From positions 1 to 64,000 of the forward strand of contig CAKRJY010000005.1 of the NCBI GenBank assembly GCA_934352055.1: DNA of 64,000 nt, in the 5' to 3' direction. The notes below the pieces were generated by a model, which saw only the letters and a program-made list of their open reading frames with translations, searched no databases and was not told where the DNA came from. This stretch comes from an uncultured Lachnospiraceae bacterium. GTDB taxonomy: Bacteria; Bacillota; Clostridia; Lachnospirales; Lachnospiraceae. Positions 51,535 to 60,503 of this stretch are shown piece after piece. Made by a program: the position numbers and the translations under genes. Position 1 is the first letter of the stretch. Each line of letters starts with the position of its first letter.

Positions 51535-52287
51535 ATGGAAGAAAAAATGAAGCGGTTTATAGAAATTGTAAAGGCATCGAATCAGATTGTATTTTTTGGC
51601 GGTGCAGGTGTATCGACTGAAAGTGGGATACCGGACTTCCGCAGTAAGGATGGTTTGTACAATCAGCATGATGTGCAGTTTGAAAAGTATCAGCCGGAGT
51701 ATCTGTTGAGCCATACATGCCTTATGCGTGAGCCGGAGGTGTTCTTTGAATTTTACCGGCAGAAGATGGATAGCAGAGGGTATGAACCGAATGTTACACA
51801 TAAAGTGTTGGCAAAACTGGAAGAGATGGGAAAACTCAAAGCGATTGTGACACAAAATATTGATGGACTGCATCAGTTGGCGGGCAGTAGAAATGTGTTC
51901 GAAATTCATGGAACAACGCATAAAAACTATTGTATGTCCTGTGGTGAGCGTGTAGGCGAAAATTATATTTTTGAGACGGAGGGAATACCACGTTGTCCAA
52001 AATGTGGCGGTATGATTCGGCCACAAGTGACATTATATGAAGAAGGATTGCCGGAGGCAGCGGTACTTGGCGCGATTGATGCCATCCAAGCGGCAGATAC
52101 ATTGATTGTTGCCGGAACGTCATTACATGTCTATCCGGCAGCGTCTTATGTGTATGAATTCGGGGGAAAGCACAGAGTGGTTTTAAATAGGGAACCACTG
52201 GACGTTCGTCTGGATCCGGAGACAGATGTATTTATCGAGGGAAGTATGGGAAAAGCATTTTCGGCATTGGCAGATGCAATTTTTTGA
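51535..52287 (+). CDS. cobB: NAD-dependent protein deacylase (sirtuin, CobB-type)
   Basis: The 250-residue Sir2 protein has GGAGVSTESGIPDFRS (22-37), QNIDGLH (107-113), catalytic His125 in EIHGTTH and a zinc site from Cys133, Cys136, Cys154 and Cys157. It removes acetyl (perhaps also succinyl) groups from lysines using NAD+. The ATG at 51535 follows AAAGGATGG; the ATG/TTG at 51508 lacks a site. It stands alone. Confidence 0.94.
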   Translation: MEEKMKRFIEIVKASNQIVFFGGAGVSTESGIPDFRSKDGLYNQHDVQFEKYQPEYLLSHTCLMREPEVFFEFYRQKMDSRGYEPNVTHKVLAKLEEMGKLKAIVTQNIDGLHQLAGSRNVFEIHGTTHKNYCMSCGERVGENYIFETEGIPRCPKCGGMIRPQVTLYEEGLPEAAVLGAIDAIQAADTLIVAGTSLHVYPAASYVYEFGGKHRVVLNREPLDVRLDPETDVFIEGSMGKAFSALADAIF

Positions 52288-52388
52288 TATAAAACAGAAA
52301 AAAATGGATGCATATGCTGAAAACAGAAACTTTTGTTAAAAATGCACAAGAAAAGGATGAAAACATAAGGGTTTATATGCATAATTAA

Positions 52389-52438
52389 GGACAATGTGAA
52401 CAAAGTGTTAACAATACGACAGATTGCGGGTATTGTCC
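52389..52438 (+). other. Stem-loop in the gap between the sirtuin and HPr-like genes
   Basis: GGACAAT (52389-52395) can pair with ATTGTCC (52432-52438), or CAATAC with GTATTG inside it. No T-run follows, so it is not a clear terminator. The remaining AT-rich gap (52288-52515) shows no coding frame. Confidence 0.3.
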
Positions 52439-52515
52439 TTCAAAATTAAAAACCAAGTGACCGGAAAACCTATAAAAATTCCCCGAAAATGAACTCCTTT
52501 GCAAAAAATATAGAT

Positions 52516-52544
52516 TTGACAAACAAAAAAACCTGTGTTTTAAT
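52516..52544 (+). promoter_or_regulatory. Promoter of the Crh-like gene
   Basis: TTGACA (52516-52521), 17 bases, TTTAAT (52539-52544). Initiation is expected near 52551. Confidence 0.75.
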
Positions 52545-52559
52545 ACGAAGCATGAAACG

Positions 52560-52575
52560 TTGGAAACGTTTTCAT
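52560..52575 (+). promoter_or_regulatory. cre (CcpA) site downstream of the Crh-like promoter
   Basis: TTGGAAACGTTTTCAT matches the cre consensus WTGNAANCGNWNNCAW at every fixed position. It starts about 10 bases after the predicted transcription start, a position that blocks transcription in known cases. It is nested in a longer dyad formed by CATGAAACGTT and AACGTTTTCATG. Confidence 0.8.
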
Positions 52576-52617
52576 GAAATGTAGTTTTCTTGTATTGAAT
52601 GAAAAGGAGTGAAAAAA

Positions 52618-52842
52618 ATGGAACTGAAGGTAATGCTTAAGAACGAAAAAGATGTGCAAGAGTTCGTACAGGCAGCAACCGTTTGTCCCGAGGCCATTGA
52701 TCTGAAGAGTGGCGCTATATATTTGGATGCAAAATCATTGCTCGGGGTTATGAGCATGGGAATGAAGCGTGAAATGCAGGTGCTGTGTTCGAATTATGAT
52801 CCGGTATTTGTACGGTCTGTACGTAAGTTTGCAGTAGCGTAA
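52618..52842 (+). CDS. Crh-like HPr paralogue lacking the His15 region
   Basis: The 74-residue protein has the C-terminal HPr signature DAKSLLGVMSMGM, with Ser40 matching HPr Ser46, the site for HPr kinase. The GIHARPA segment with His15 is missing: the N-terminus runs ELKVMLKNEKDVQEFVQAA. It therefore cannot take part in sugar phosphotransfer but could, like Crh of Bacillus, be phosphorylated at the Ser and act with CcpA. ATG at 52618 follows AAAAGGAG by 9 bases. A cre site lies in its own leader. Function is inference from family. Confidence 0.8.
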   Translation: MELKVMLKNEKDVQEFVQAATVCPEAIDLKSGAIYLDAKSLLGVMSMGMKREMQVLCSNYDPVFVRSVRKFAVA

Positions 52843-52861
52843 ATAATAATCTTGTATCAAC

Positions 52862-52898
52862 AAATCCCTCCGTCAGATTTTTCTGTCGGGGGGATTTT
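52862..52898 (+). terminator. Terminator after the Crh-like gene
   Basis: AAATCCCTCCG pairs with CGGGGGGATTT (with TCAGA/TCTG inside); followed by TTTT. Confidence 0.88.
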
Positions 52899-52902
52899 GT
52901 GT

Positions 52903-52908
52903 TATACT
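52903..52908 (+). promoter_or_regulatory. -10 box just before the helicase start codon
   Basis: TATACT ends 7 bases before the ATG at 52916, and there is no Shine-Dalgarno between them. The -35 region is poor. If used, the mRNA would begin at or next to its start codon (leaderless). Confidence 0.4.
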
Positions 52909-52915
52909 AATCATT

Positions 52916-55360
52916 ATGAAAATCAGTAAATTGGTACAACAGGAAAAATTAAAACCACAGATTGTTATTTCTGTTCGAAATCTGGTTGAGTTTTTGCTAA
53001 ATGCGGGTGATATAGATGATCGCCATGGCGGTGGAATGCGCATGGAAGCTATGCAGGAGGGGAGCCGGATACATCGTAAGATACAAAGACGTGCCGGGGC
53101 AGATTACCATGCGGAAATTCCGCTTAAATTTATCATCACGTATGAGGATTATGATCTTGCCATAGAAGGACGGGCGGATGGCATTATTTATGAAGAGGCT
53201 TTACTCGAAGAAATGAGCCATTTTATAGAGGGTGCGTCAGAACCGGAAGTAAAATCTTCGGTGTCACAGATTTTGATTGATGAAATCAAGGGAGTGTACT
53301 TTGATGTAGAAAAAATGACGGAACCAAATCCCGTTCACCTGGCTCAGGCAAAATGTTATGCATTTATATTTGCAACGCAGAATCACCTGCCAAGTATCGG
53401 TGTCCAGATGACATATTGCAATATGGATACGGAAGAAATCCGCCGGTTTCAAGAGTATTATTCCTATGAAGAAATAGAAGCATGGTTCTTAGCGCTGATT
53501 GCAGACTATAAGCGCTGGTCAGATTTCTTGTTTCATCATAATATGATACGTCAGCAGTCCATTCGTGGATTGGAATTTCCTTATGCCTATCGCGAAGGGC
53601 AGAAAAAACTTGTAACGGATGTCTACCGGAGTATTATGCGGGAAAAAACACTATTTTTGCAGGCACCGACAGGTACAGGGAAGACATTGGCAACTGTTTT
53701 TCCGGCGATACAGGCAATGGGGCAGAACACGGGCAATAAGATTTTTTATTTGACGGCAAAAAATGCAACAGGTGTTGTGGCGCATGATACGTTTCTTTTG
53801 ATGGGACAGCAGGGGTATGAAGGAAAGACGGTGGTTCTGACGGCAAAGGACAAGATGTGTCTGTTGGAAGAACGCGCCTGCAATCCGGAAGACTGTCCTT
53901 ATGCAAAGGGACATTTTGACCGCGTCAATGATGCTGTCTATGATATTTTACAGGAAGAATATATGATAGATCGGGAGTGTATCCTGCGATGGGCAAAAGA
54001 GAGATGTGTCTGTCCGTTTGAATATAGTTTGGATATAGCCTCCTGGGTGGATCATATTATTTGCGATTACAATTATGTGTTTGATCCGAATGTGTGTCTG
54101 AAACGGTTTTTTGCAGAGGGAATACGAGGAGATTATATCTTTTTGGTGGATGAAGCTCATAATCTGGTGGAACGTGCGCGCGATATGTATTCCGAGACGT
54201 TAATCAAGGAAGAGTTTCTTGTCATGAAAAAGAAACTGAAAGTCTATGGGAAAAAGTTGGAAAATACCTTGGAACGATGTAACAGGGAATTGCTGGTGTA
54301 TAAACGTACGTGTGAAGGATTGTCTGTTTTATATGAGATGGATTCTTTTTTATTTGCGCTTATGCGGGCGGCGGCTGCTATGGATGAGCTGCTGCAGCGC
54401 GAGGGCAATATCATAGACCGGGAGGAAGTATTAGAATTCTATTTCAAGGTAAGAAATTTTTTGAATTTATCGGAGAATTTTGACGACCATTACCGGATTT
54501 ATTGCGATTATGATGAAAAAGGACAGTTTTGTCTGCATCTGTTTTGTGTGGATCCATCGTATATGTTACAGAAACGATTGGATCGGGCAAAAGCCTGCGT
54601 ATTTTTTTCGGCAACACTTTTGCCAATTCAATATTATAAAGAACTTTTATGCTGTGATACGGATGTCTATGCCATTTATGCGGACGCTGTATTTGAACAG
54701 GAAAAACGAGCTTTGCTGATTGGAACGGATGTCAGCAGTAAATATACCAGAAGAACGCAAAAGGAATATGAAGCTTTTGCCAATTACATTGTCACCATTG
54801 TTTCAAAAAGAAAAGGAAATTATATGGTGTTTTGTCCTTCTTATAAAATGTTAGAAGAAATCAGTGAGCAATTTCTGGCAAAAAGTGTAGGAGAATACGA
54901 TGTGATTCTGCAGCGAAGTGGAATGAGTGAACAGGAGCGGGAAGCTTTTTTACAAGAATTTGAGCAGGAGCGTGAAAAGAGTCTGGTAGCGTTTTGTGTC
55001 ATGGGCGGTGTTTTTTCAGAAGGTATCGATCTGACGGAAGAGAAACTGATTGGAGCCATTATTATAGGTGTGGGATTGCCACAGATTGGAAATGAGCGTG
55101 AAGTGATGAAACGTTATTTTGATGAGACAGGACGCGATGGTTTTGCATTTTCTTATTTATATCCCGGTATGAATAAGGTGATCCAGTCTGCGGGACGTGT
55201 GATTCGCACAAAAAACGACGAGGGTGTCATTGCGCTTTTGGATGAGAGATTTGTGCGCGGAGAATATAAAAAGACCTTCCCGCGCGAGTGGAGCGACGGA
55301 AAGGTCTGTAACCAACAATCGGTAGAACATTTATTGGACGACTTTTGGCAAAAACGATAA
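52916..55360 (+). CDS. PD-(D/E)XK nuclease-XPD/DinG-family helicase fusion
   Basis: The 814-residue protein has an N-terminal RecB/Cas4-like nuclease part (about 50-170: EGSRIHRKI, EGRADGI, IDEIKG, then HLAQAKCYAF) joined to a superfamily 2 helicase. The helicase has Walker A QAPTGTGKT (about 249-257), a four-Cys Fe-S region between CLLEERACNPEDC and CVCPF (about 305-360), DEAH in FLVDEAHNL and motif VI region QSAGRVIRTKND. Likely role: DNA repair. The start has no Shine-Dalgarno. The last 30 bases overlap the LysR gene on the minus strand. Confidence 0.88.
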   Translation: MKISKLVQQEKLKPQIVISVRNLVEFLLNAGDIDDRHGGGMRMEAMQEGSRIHRKIQRRAGADYHAEIPLKFIITYEDYDLAIEGRADGIIYEEALLEEMSHFIEGASEPEVKSSVSQILIDEIKGVYFDVEKMTEPNPVHLAQAKCYAFIFATQNHLPSIGVQMTYCNMDTEEIRRFQEYYSYEEIEAWFLALIADYKRWSDFLFHHNMIRQQSIRGLEFPYAYREGQKKLVTDVYRSIMREKTLFLQAPTGTGKTLATVFPAIQAMGQNTGNKIFYLTAKNATGVVAHDTFLLMGQQGYEGKTVVLTAKDKMCLLEERACNPEDCPYAKGHFDRVNDAVYDILQEEYMIDRECILRWAKERCVCPFEYSLDIASWVDHIICDYNYVFDPNVCLKRFFAEGIRGDYIFLVDEAHNLVERARDMYSETLIKEEFLVMKKKLKVYGKKLENTLERCNRELLVYKRTCEGLSVLYEMDSFLFALMRAAAAMDELLQREGNIIDREEVLEFYFKVRNFLNLSENFDDHYRIYCDYDEKGQFCLHLFCVDPSYMLQKRLDRAKACVFFSATLLPIQYYKELLCCDTDVYAIYADAVFEQEKRALLIGTDVSSKYTRRTQKEYEAFANYIVTIVSKRKGNYMVFCPSYKMLEEISEQFLAKSVGEYDVILQRSGMSEQEREAFLQEFEQEREKSLVAFCVMGGVFSEGIDLTEEKLIGAIIIGVGLPQIGNEREVMKRYFDETGRDGFAFSYLYPGMNKVIQSAGRVIRTKNDEGVIALLDERFVRGEYKKTFPREWSDGKVCNQQSVEHLLDDFWQKR

Positions 55361-56221
55361 AAAGGCTTCTGCGGAGGCGCTAAGAGGCAGGGAAGGATGT
55401 GTCGCTGCTACAAGGCTCCTTCGTGGAAGTTTTTCTTTTGTTGTCACAATCTTTAGATCAGATGAGTTGTGCGTCATGCAAAAATCCGGAATGAAGGCGA
55501 TACCAAGACCAATTCTTGCAAGATCCATTAATAAATCATTGGAATACAATTGAAAGGTTGGTACCAGATCTAACTTGTTTTCCAGAAAGAACTGGTGTAA
55601 ATATTCACTTGTTGTACTGTTTTTGTCGAGCATAAGAAGTGGCAGGGCAGAGATTTCTTTTAACGTCATTTCCTGTTCTGTTTGCGGAAAGTGTTTTGGG
55701 TTTGCGATGAAAACATCCTGAAACAGTGTTAAGGTCTGTGTGATATAGGATGTGTTCATGCGTGAATTGGGATGGTTGGTAATGATGATATCAACTTTTC
55801 CCTGCTCCAATAAATCTACGCAGGATTTACTGGTGGCGTTCGTGATACGAATCGGTACATCCGGGTAAACTTCATGGAAGCGCTGGATGTAGGGTACTAA
55901 AAAGTAGCGGCAGATCGTATCGCTGGCACTGATATGGAGCTGCCCAAGTCTGGTTTCATTGACATTTTGAATCTGTTCCTCGCCACGACGAATCAGATTC
56001 ATGGCAGGTTCAATATGCTGTAGGAGCAATTCACCGGCAGGCGTCAGTTGAACTTTCTTGGTGCTGCGGATAAAAAGCGGCTGTCCTATTTTTTTCTCTA
56101 ATGTTTTGATGGACTGCGAAACGGCCGATTGCGATATAAAGAGCTGTTTGCTCGCATCAGAAAAACTGAGTGATGAGGCAACATGATAAAAGACTTTGTA
56201 TAATTCATAATTAATATCCAT
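55331..56221 (-). CDS. LysR-family transcriptional regulator
   Basis: The 296-residue protein has the LysR helix-turn-helix (FSDASKQLFISQSAVSQSIK) and a C-terminal effector domain from about 88. It resembles the LysR regulator at 10030-10917 in layout and length, so the two are probably paralogues. GAGGGGGAATT precedes the ATG. It is divergent from purL with 226 bases between them, but purine control by a LysR protein is not known, so the target is open. Confidence 0.9.
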   Translation of the reverse strand: MDINYELYKVFYHVASSLSFSDASKQLFISQSAVSQSIKTLEKKIGQPLFIRSTKKVQLTPAGELLLQHIEPAMNLIRRGEEQIQNVNETRLGQLHISASDTICRYFLVPYIQRFHEVYPDVPIRITNATSKSCVDLLEQGKVDIIITNHPNSRMNTSYITQTLTLFQDVFIANPKHFPQTEQEMTLKEISALPLLMLDKNSTTSEYLHQFFLENKLDLVPTFQLYSNDLLMDLARIGLGIAFIPDFCMTHNSSDLKIVTTKEKLPRRSLVAATHPSLPLSASAEAFLSFLPKVVQ

Positions 56222-56384
56222 GGTAATTCCCCCTCGTAAGATGACATATCATTCTGTGAAAAAAAGATTGTCTCCTGTGATTCTTTTATTATATAAGTGA
56301 GAATAATAGCAGTCAAGGGTATAGATAAGAAACACTAATATATCTAATTAGCGATAATAATTATGTGTAGCGCCTGCTATGTGC

Positions 56385-56390
56385 TATACT
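56385..56390 (+). promoter_or_regulatory. Extended -10 promoter of purL
   Basis: TGCTATACT, an extended -10 (TG one base upstream of TATACT), lies 58 bases before the purL ATG; the -35 is weak. Confidence 0.45.
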
Positions 56391-56447
56391 ATGAGTAAAA
56401 GAAAAAAGGTGATACGCCTTAGGTTATCAATCATATGGAGGTATAGC

Positions 56448-59400
56448 ATGGGAAACGTAAGAAGAGTATATGCAGAGAAAAAGCCAGAATATGCAGTGGC
56501 TGCGCAGTCCCTTTATAGTGAAATCAAGAGTTATCTTGGAATTGATACAGTGACGGGAGTCCGCGTCCTGATCAGATATGATATTGAAAATATTTCGGAG
56601 GATACCTACAAGAAGGCGTTAAAGACCGTCTTTTGTGAACTTCCGGTAGATACATACTATGAAGAAAATTTTGACTACCAGGGAAAGGTTTTTAGTGTGG
56701 AATTCTTACCTGGACAGTTTGACCAGCGTGCTGATTCTGCAGAGCAGTGTGTAAAATTATTAAAAGAAGATGAAGATGTGATTATCCGTTCTGCAACTAC
56801 GTATGTCATTGAGGGTGATATTACAGAAGAACAGTTCGCAGCGATCAAAAAGCATTGTATCAATCCGGTAGATTCCAGAGAAACAGGAATGGAGAAACCG
56901 GAGACATTGACAGATCATTTTGAAGATCCTGCAGATGTCTTGATTTTTGATGGTTTTCGTGCAATGCCGGAAGCTGAATTAAAAGAATTGTATGATTCTC
57001 TTGGGCTTGCTATGACATTTAAGGATTTCTTACATATCCAGCGATATTTCGCAGAGGATGAAAAGCGTGATCCATCCATGACAGAAATCCGTGTGTTGGA
57101 TACTTACTGGTCAGATCATTGCCGTCATACCACGTTTTCTACCGAATTGAAAAACGTAACATTTGCAGATGGTTATTATCGTGCACCGATTGAAGATACC
57201 TATCACGACTATCTGGATAATTTCAAAATTTTATACAAAGACCGTGATGATAAGTTTGTCTGCCTGATGGACCTGGCACTTCTTGCTATGAAGAAGTTGA
57301 AAAAAGATGGAAAGCTTGATGATCAGGAAGAATCTGATGAAATCAATGCATGTTCTATTGTTGTTCCTGTTGAAGTGGATGGAAAAACAGAAGAGTGGCT
57401 CGTTAATTTTAAAAACGAGACACATAACCACCCAACAGAAATTGAACCATTTGGTGGGGCAGCTACTTGTCTTGGTGGAGCCATCCGTGATCCGCTTTCA
57501 GGTCGTACTTATGTATACCAGGCAATGCGTGTAACAGGAGCAGCAGATCCAACCGTATCTGTAAAAGATACGATGGAAGGAAAGCTTCCACAGAAAAAAT
57601 TAGTGCGCGAAGCAGCACATGGCTATAGTTCCTATGGTAACCAGATTGGTCTTGCAACCGGTTATGTAAAGGAAGTATATCATCCAAATTATGTGGCAAA
57701 ACGTATGGAGATTGGTGCGGTTATGGGCGCAGCTCCAAGACGTGCAGTACAGCGATTAAATTCAGATCCGGGAGATCGTATCATTTTACTTGGTGGTAGA
57801 ACCGGACGTGACGGTATTGGTGGTGCAACAGGCTCTTCTAAAGCACATAACACGCAGTCTACGGCAGTGTGTGGTGCAGAAGTGCAAAAGGGTAATCCAC
57901 CTACAGAACGCAAGATCCAGAGATTATTCCGCCGTGAAGAAGTAAGTTATATCATCAAGAAGTGTAACGACTTTGGTGCAGGTGGCGTATCGGTAGCAAT
58001 TGGCGAGCTTGCAGATGGATTGCGCGTACAATTGGATAAGGTGCCAAAGAAATACGCAGGCTTAGATGGAACAGAACTTGCTATTTCTGAATCACAGGAG
58101 CGTATGGCTGTCGTTGTTGCTCCGGAAAATGTGGAACAATTCTTAGCTTACGCAGCAGAAGAAAACTTAGAGGCAATTGAAGTTGCTGTTGTTACAGAAG
58201 AACCACGCCTTGTATTAGTATGGAGAGACAAGGAAATCGTTAACTTAAAGAGAGCATTCCTAGATACAAATGGAGCACATCAGGAGACAGATGTTGCTGT
58301 AGAAATGCCATGTCAGGAAGATAATTACTTTAATACATATGCTGTTAAAGGCGTTGAGAGTGCATTAGAAGCAGGTGATGTGAAAAAAGCATGGGAAACA
58401 TCGCTATCCGATTTGAATGTCTGCTCACAAAAAGGTCTCGTTGAGATGTTTGACGGTTCCATTGGTGCAGGTAGTGTATATATGCCATATGGTGGTCGTT
58501 ATCAGTTGACAGAAACCCAGTCTATGGTTGCTAAATTACCGGTTGCAGAAGGTAAATGTGATACTGTTACGATGATGGCGTATGGTTTTGATCCATACCT
58601 GTCTTCATGGAGTCCATATCACGGATCTTCTTATGCCGTATTAGAATCTGTTGCACGCATTGTTGCAGCAGGTGGTGATTACAGCAAAATACGTTTTACA
58701 TTCCAGGAATACTTCCGCAGAATGTCAGAAGATCCAAAGAGATGGAGCCAGCCATTTGCAGCACTTCTTGGTGCATATCAGGCACAGATGAAATTTGGCC
58801 TGCCATCGATTGGTGGAAAGGATTCTATGTCAGGAACCTTTAATGAAATTGATGTTCCGCCGACACTGGTATCTTTTGCAGTGGATATCGCCAAAGAAAA
58901 AGATATTATTACACCGGAATTAAAGAAGAGTGGAGACGCACTTGTATTCTTCCGTGCAAAACGTGATGCATATGATTTGCCGGAATATGAACAGGTGATG
59001 AAGTTATATGACGTTATTCATCAGCTGATCCAGACAGGTGTCATTGTATCTGCTTATGCACCGGACGCTACAGGTATCGCGACAGCACTTTCTAAGATGG
59101 CATTTGGTAATAAATTAGGTGTGACAGTGGATGATGCTGTAGCAGCAGAGGTATTATTTGCAAATCATATTGGTTCCATTGTGGCAGAAATTTCCGGCAG
59201 TGATGTTACAGCTGTTAAGGACGCAATGCATGCAGCAGGACTGGATGATGACGTAGTGGTACTTGGAAAGGTGAATGATACACAGACATTTGTATATAAG
59301 GATATGAATCTTTCCATGGAAGAAGCTTTGACATGCTGGACGAGTCCACTTGAAAAAGTATTCCCAACGAGAGCTACGGAAGATAAGAATACGGTAGATA

Positions 59401-60248
59401 CCGATGTTTATCATGCAAAGGAAATCTATGTATGTAAGAACAAAGTGGCAAAGCCAAAGGTATTTATTCCGGTATTCCCAGGTACAAACTGCGAGTACGA
59501 CAGCGCAAGAGCATTTGAACGCGCAGGTGCAGAACCAATCGTAAAAGTATTTAAGAATCAGTCAGCAGAAGATATCCGTGAATCTGTTGATGTGTTTGCA
59601 AAAGCAATCAACGAAGCACAGATGGTTATGTTCCCGGGAGGATTCTCTGCCGGAGACGAACCGGAAGGAAGTGCAAAATTCTTTGCAACAGCATTCCGTA
59701 ACGAAAAGATGAAAGAAGCTGTTATGGATCTTTTGAATAACCGTGATGGACTGGCTCTTGGTATCTGTAACGGATTCCAGGCACTCATTAAGCTTGGATT
59801 GGTTCCATATGGTGAAATCCATACACAGCAGGCAGATGCACCGACATTGACATATAATACGATTGGACGCCATATTTCTAAGATGGTTTATACAAAGGTA
59901 GTATCCGATAAATCACCTTGGTTGGCACAGGCTACGCTTGGACAGACCTATTGTAATCCGGCATCACATGGTGAAGGTCGTTTTGTTGCAAATGATGCAT
60001 GGTTAGAAAAATTATTTGCAAATGGTCAGGTGGCAACACAGTATGTGGATGAGGCAGGCAATCCAACCATGGATGAAGAATGGAATGTCAATGGCTCTTA
60101 TATGGCAATTGAAGGTATTACCAGCCCGGACGGACGTGTGCTTGGTAAGATGGCGCATTCAGAAAGACGTGGAGATTCTGTTGCAATCAATATTTATGGC
60201 GAACAGGATATGAAGATTTTCGAATCCGGTGTAGCATACTTTAAATAA
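56448..60248 (+). CDS. purL: Phosphoribosylformylglycinamidine synthase, large single-chain form
   Basis: The 1266-residue enzyme makes FGAM from FGAR, ATP and glutamine. Here the synthetase part (residues 1 to about 980) and the glutaminase part (about 1005-1266: PGTNCEYDSARAF, PGGFSAGDEP, nucleophile Cys in GICNGFQAL and the AHSERRGDS catalytic pair) are in one chain. Bacillus instead uses three proteins, PurS, PurQ and PurL. The start at 56448 follows GGAGG; an ATG at 56379 precedes the promoter. It is transcribed alone and closed by a terminator. Confidence 0.97.
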   Translation: MGNVRRVYAEKKPEYAVAAQSLYSEIKSYLGIDTVTGVRVLIRYDIENISEDTYKKALKTVFCELPVDTYYEENFDYQGKVFSVEFLPGQFDQRADSAEQCVKLLKEDEDVIIRSATTYVIEGDITEEQFAAIKKHCINPVDSRETGMEKPETLTDHFEDPADVLIFDGFRAMPEAELKELYDSLGLAMTFKDFLHIQRYFAEDEKRDPSMTEIRVLDTYWSDHCRHTTFSTELKNVTFADGYYRAPIEDTYHDYLDNFKILYKDRDDKFVCLMDLALLAMKKLKKDGKLDDQEESDEINACSIVVPVEVDGKTEEWLVNFKNETHNHPTEIEPFGGAATCLGGAIRDPLSGRTYVYQAMRVTGAADPTVSVKDTMEGKLPQKKLVREAAHGYSSYGNQIGLATGYVKEVYHPNYVAKRMEIGAVMGAAPRRAVQRLNSDPGDRIILLGGRTGRDGIGGATGSSKAHNTQSTAVCGAEVQKGNPPTERKIQRLFRREEVSYIIKKCNDFGAGGVSVAIGELADGLRVQLDKVPKKYAGLDGTELAISESQERMAVVVAPENVEQFLAYAAEENLEAIEVAVVTEEPRLVLVWRDKEIVNLKRAFLDTNGAHQETDVAVEMPCQEDNYFNTYAVKGVESALEAGDVKKAWETSLSDLNVCSQKGLVEMFDGSIGAGSVYMPYGGRYQLTETQSMVAKLPVAEGKCDTVTMMAYGFDPYLSSWSPYHGSSYAVLESVARIVAAGGDYSKIRFTFQEYFRRMSEDPKRWSQPFAALLGAYQAQMKFGLPSIGGKDSMSGTFNEIDVPPTLVSFAVDIAKEKDIITPELKKSGDALVFFRAKRDAYDLPEYEQVMKLYDVIHQLIQTGVIVSAYAPDATGIATALSKMAFGNKLGVTVDDAVAAEVLFANHIGSIVAEISGSDVTAVKDAMHAAGLDDDVVVLGKVNDTQTFVYKDMNLSMEEALTCWTSPLEKVFPTRATEDKNTVDTDVYHAKEIYVCKNKVAKPKVFIPVFPGTNCEYDSARAFERAGAEPIVKVFKNQSAEDIRESVDVFAKAINEAQMVMFPGGFSAGDEPEGSAKFFATAFRNEKMKEAVMDLLNNRDGLALGICNGFQALIKLGLVPYGEIHTQQADAPTLTYNTIGRHISKMVYTKVVSDKSPWLAQATLGQTYCNPASHGEGRFVANDAWLEKLFANGQVATQYVDEAGNPTMDEEWNVNGSYMAIEGITSPDGRVLGKMAHSERRGDSVAINIYGEQDMKIFESGVAYFK

Positions 60249-60259
60249 TTACTTTTATA

Positions 60260-60305
60260 AAGCAGGATGTATTATGAAAAAGATAAGCATCCTGCTTTGT
60301 TTTTG
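60260..60305 (+). terminator. Terminator after purL
   Basis: AAAGCAGGATG pairs with CATCCTGCTTT; an 18-base loop and a GTTTTT tail. Confidence 0.88.
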
Positions 60306-60347
60306 CGTAAGATTTGTTTTTTGAGCCTTTTTTGATGCAGAAAAGAA

Positions 60348-60376
60348 TTGCTTGTGTATGCGTGGGCGGTTATAAT
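60348..60376 (+). promoter_or_regulatory. Promoter of carAB
   Basis: TTGCTT (60348-60353), 17 bases, TATAAT (60371-60376). The leader of about 120 bases has a small CGAAAAA/TTTTTCG hairpin (60396-60413); no PyrR-type antiterminator was recognised. Confidence 0.65.
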
Positions 60377-60503
60377 AAAGAGGTCGAAAAGTGCTCGAAA
60401 AAGTAATTTTTCGTATTGCAATATAGAATATGTTGTGATAGGATACTATAAGTTTAGGCATTTTTAAAAATTTAACATTACATTTGAAAGGACAGGGCAA
60501 AAG

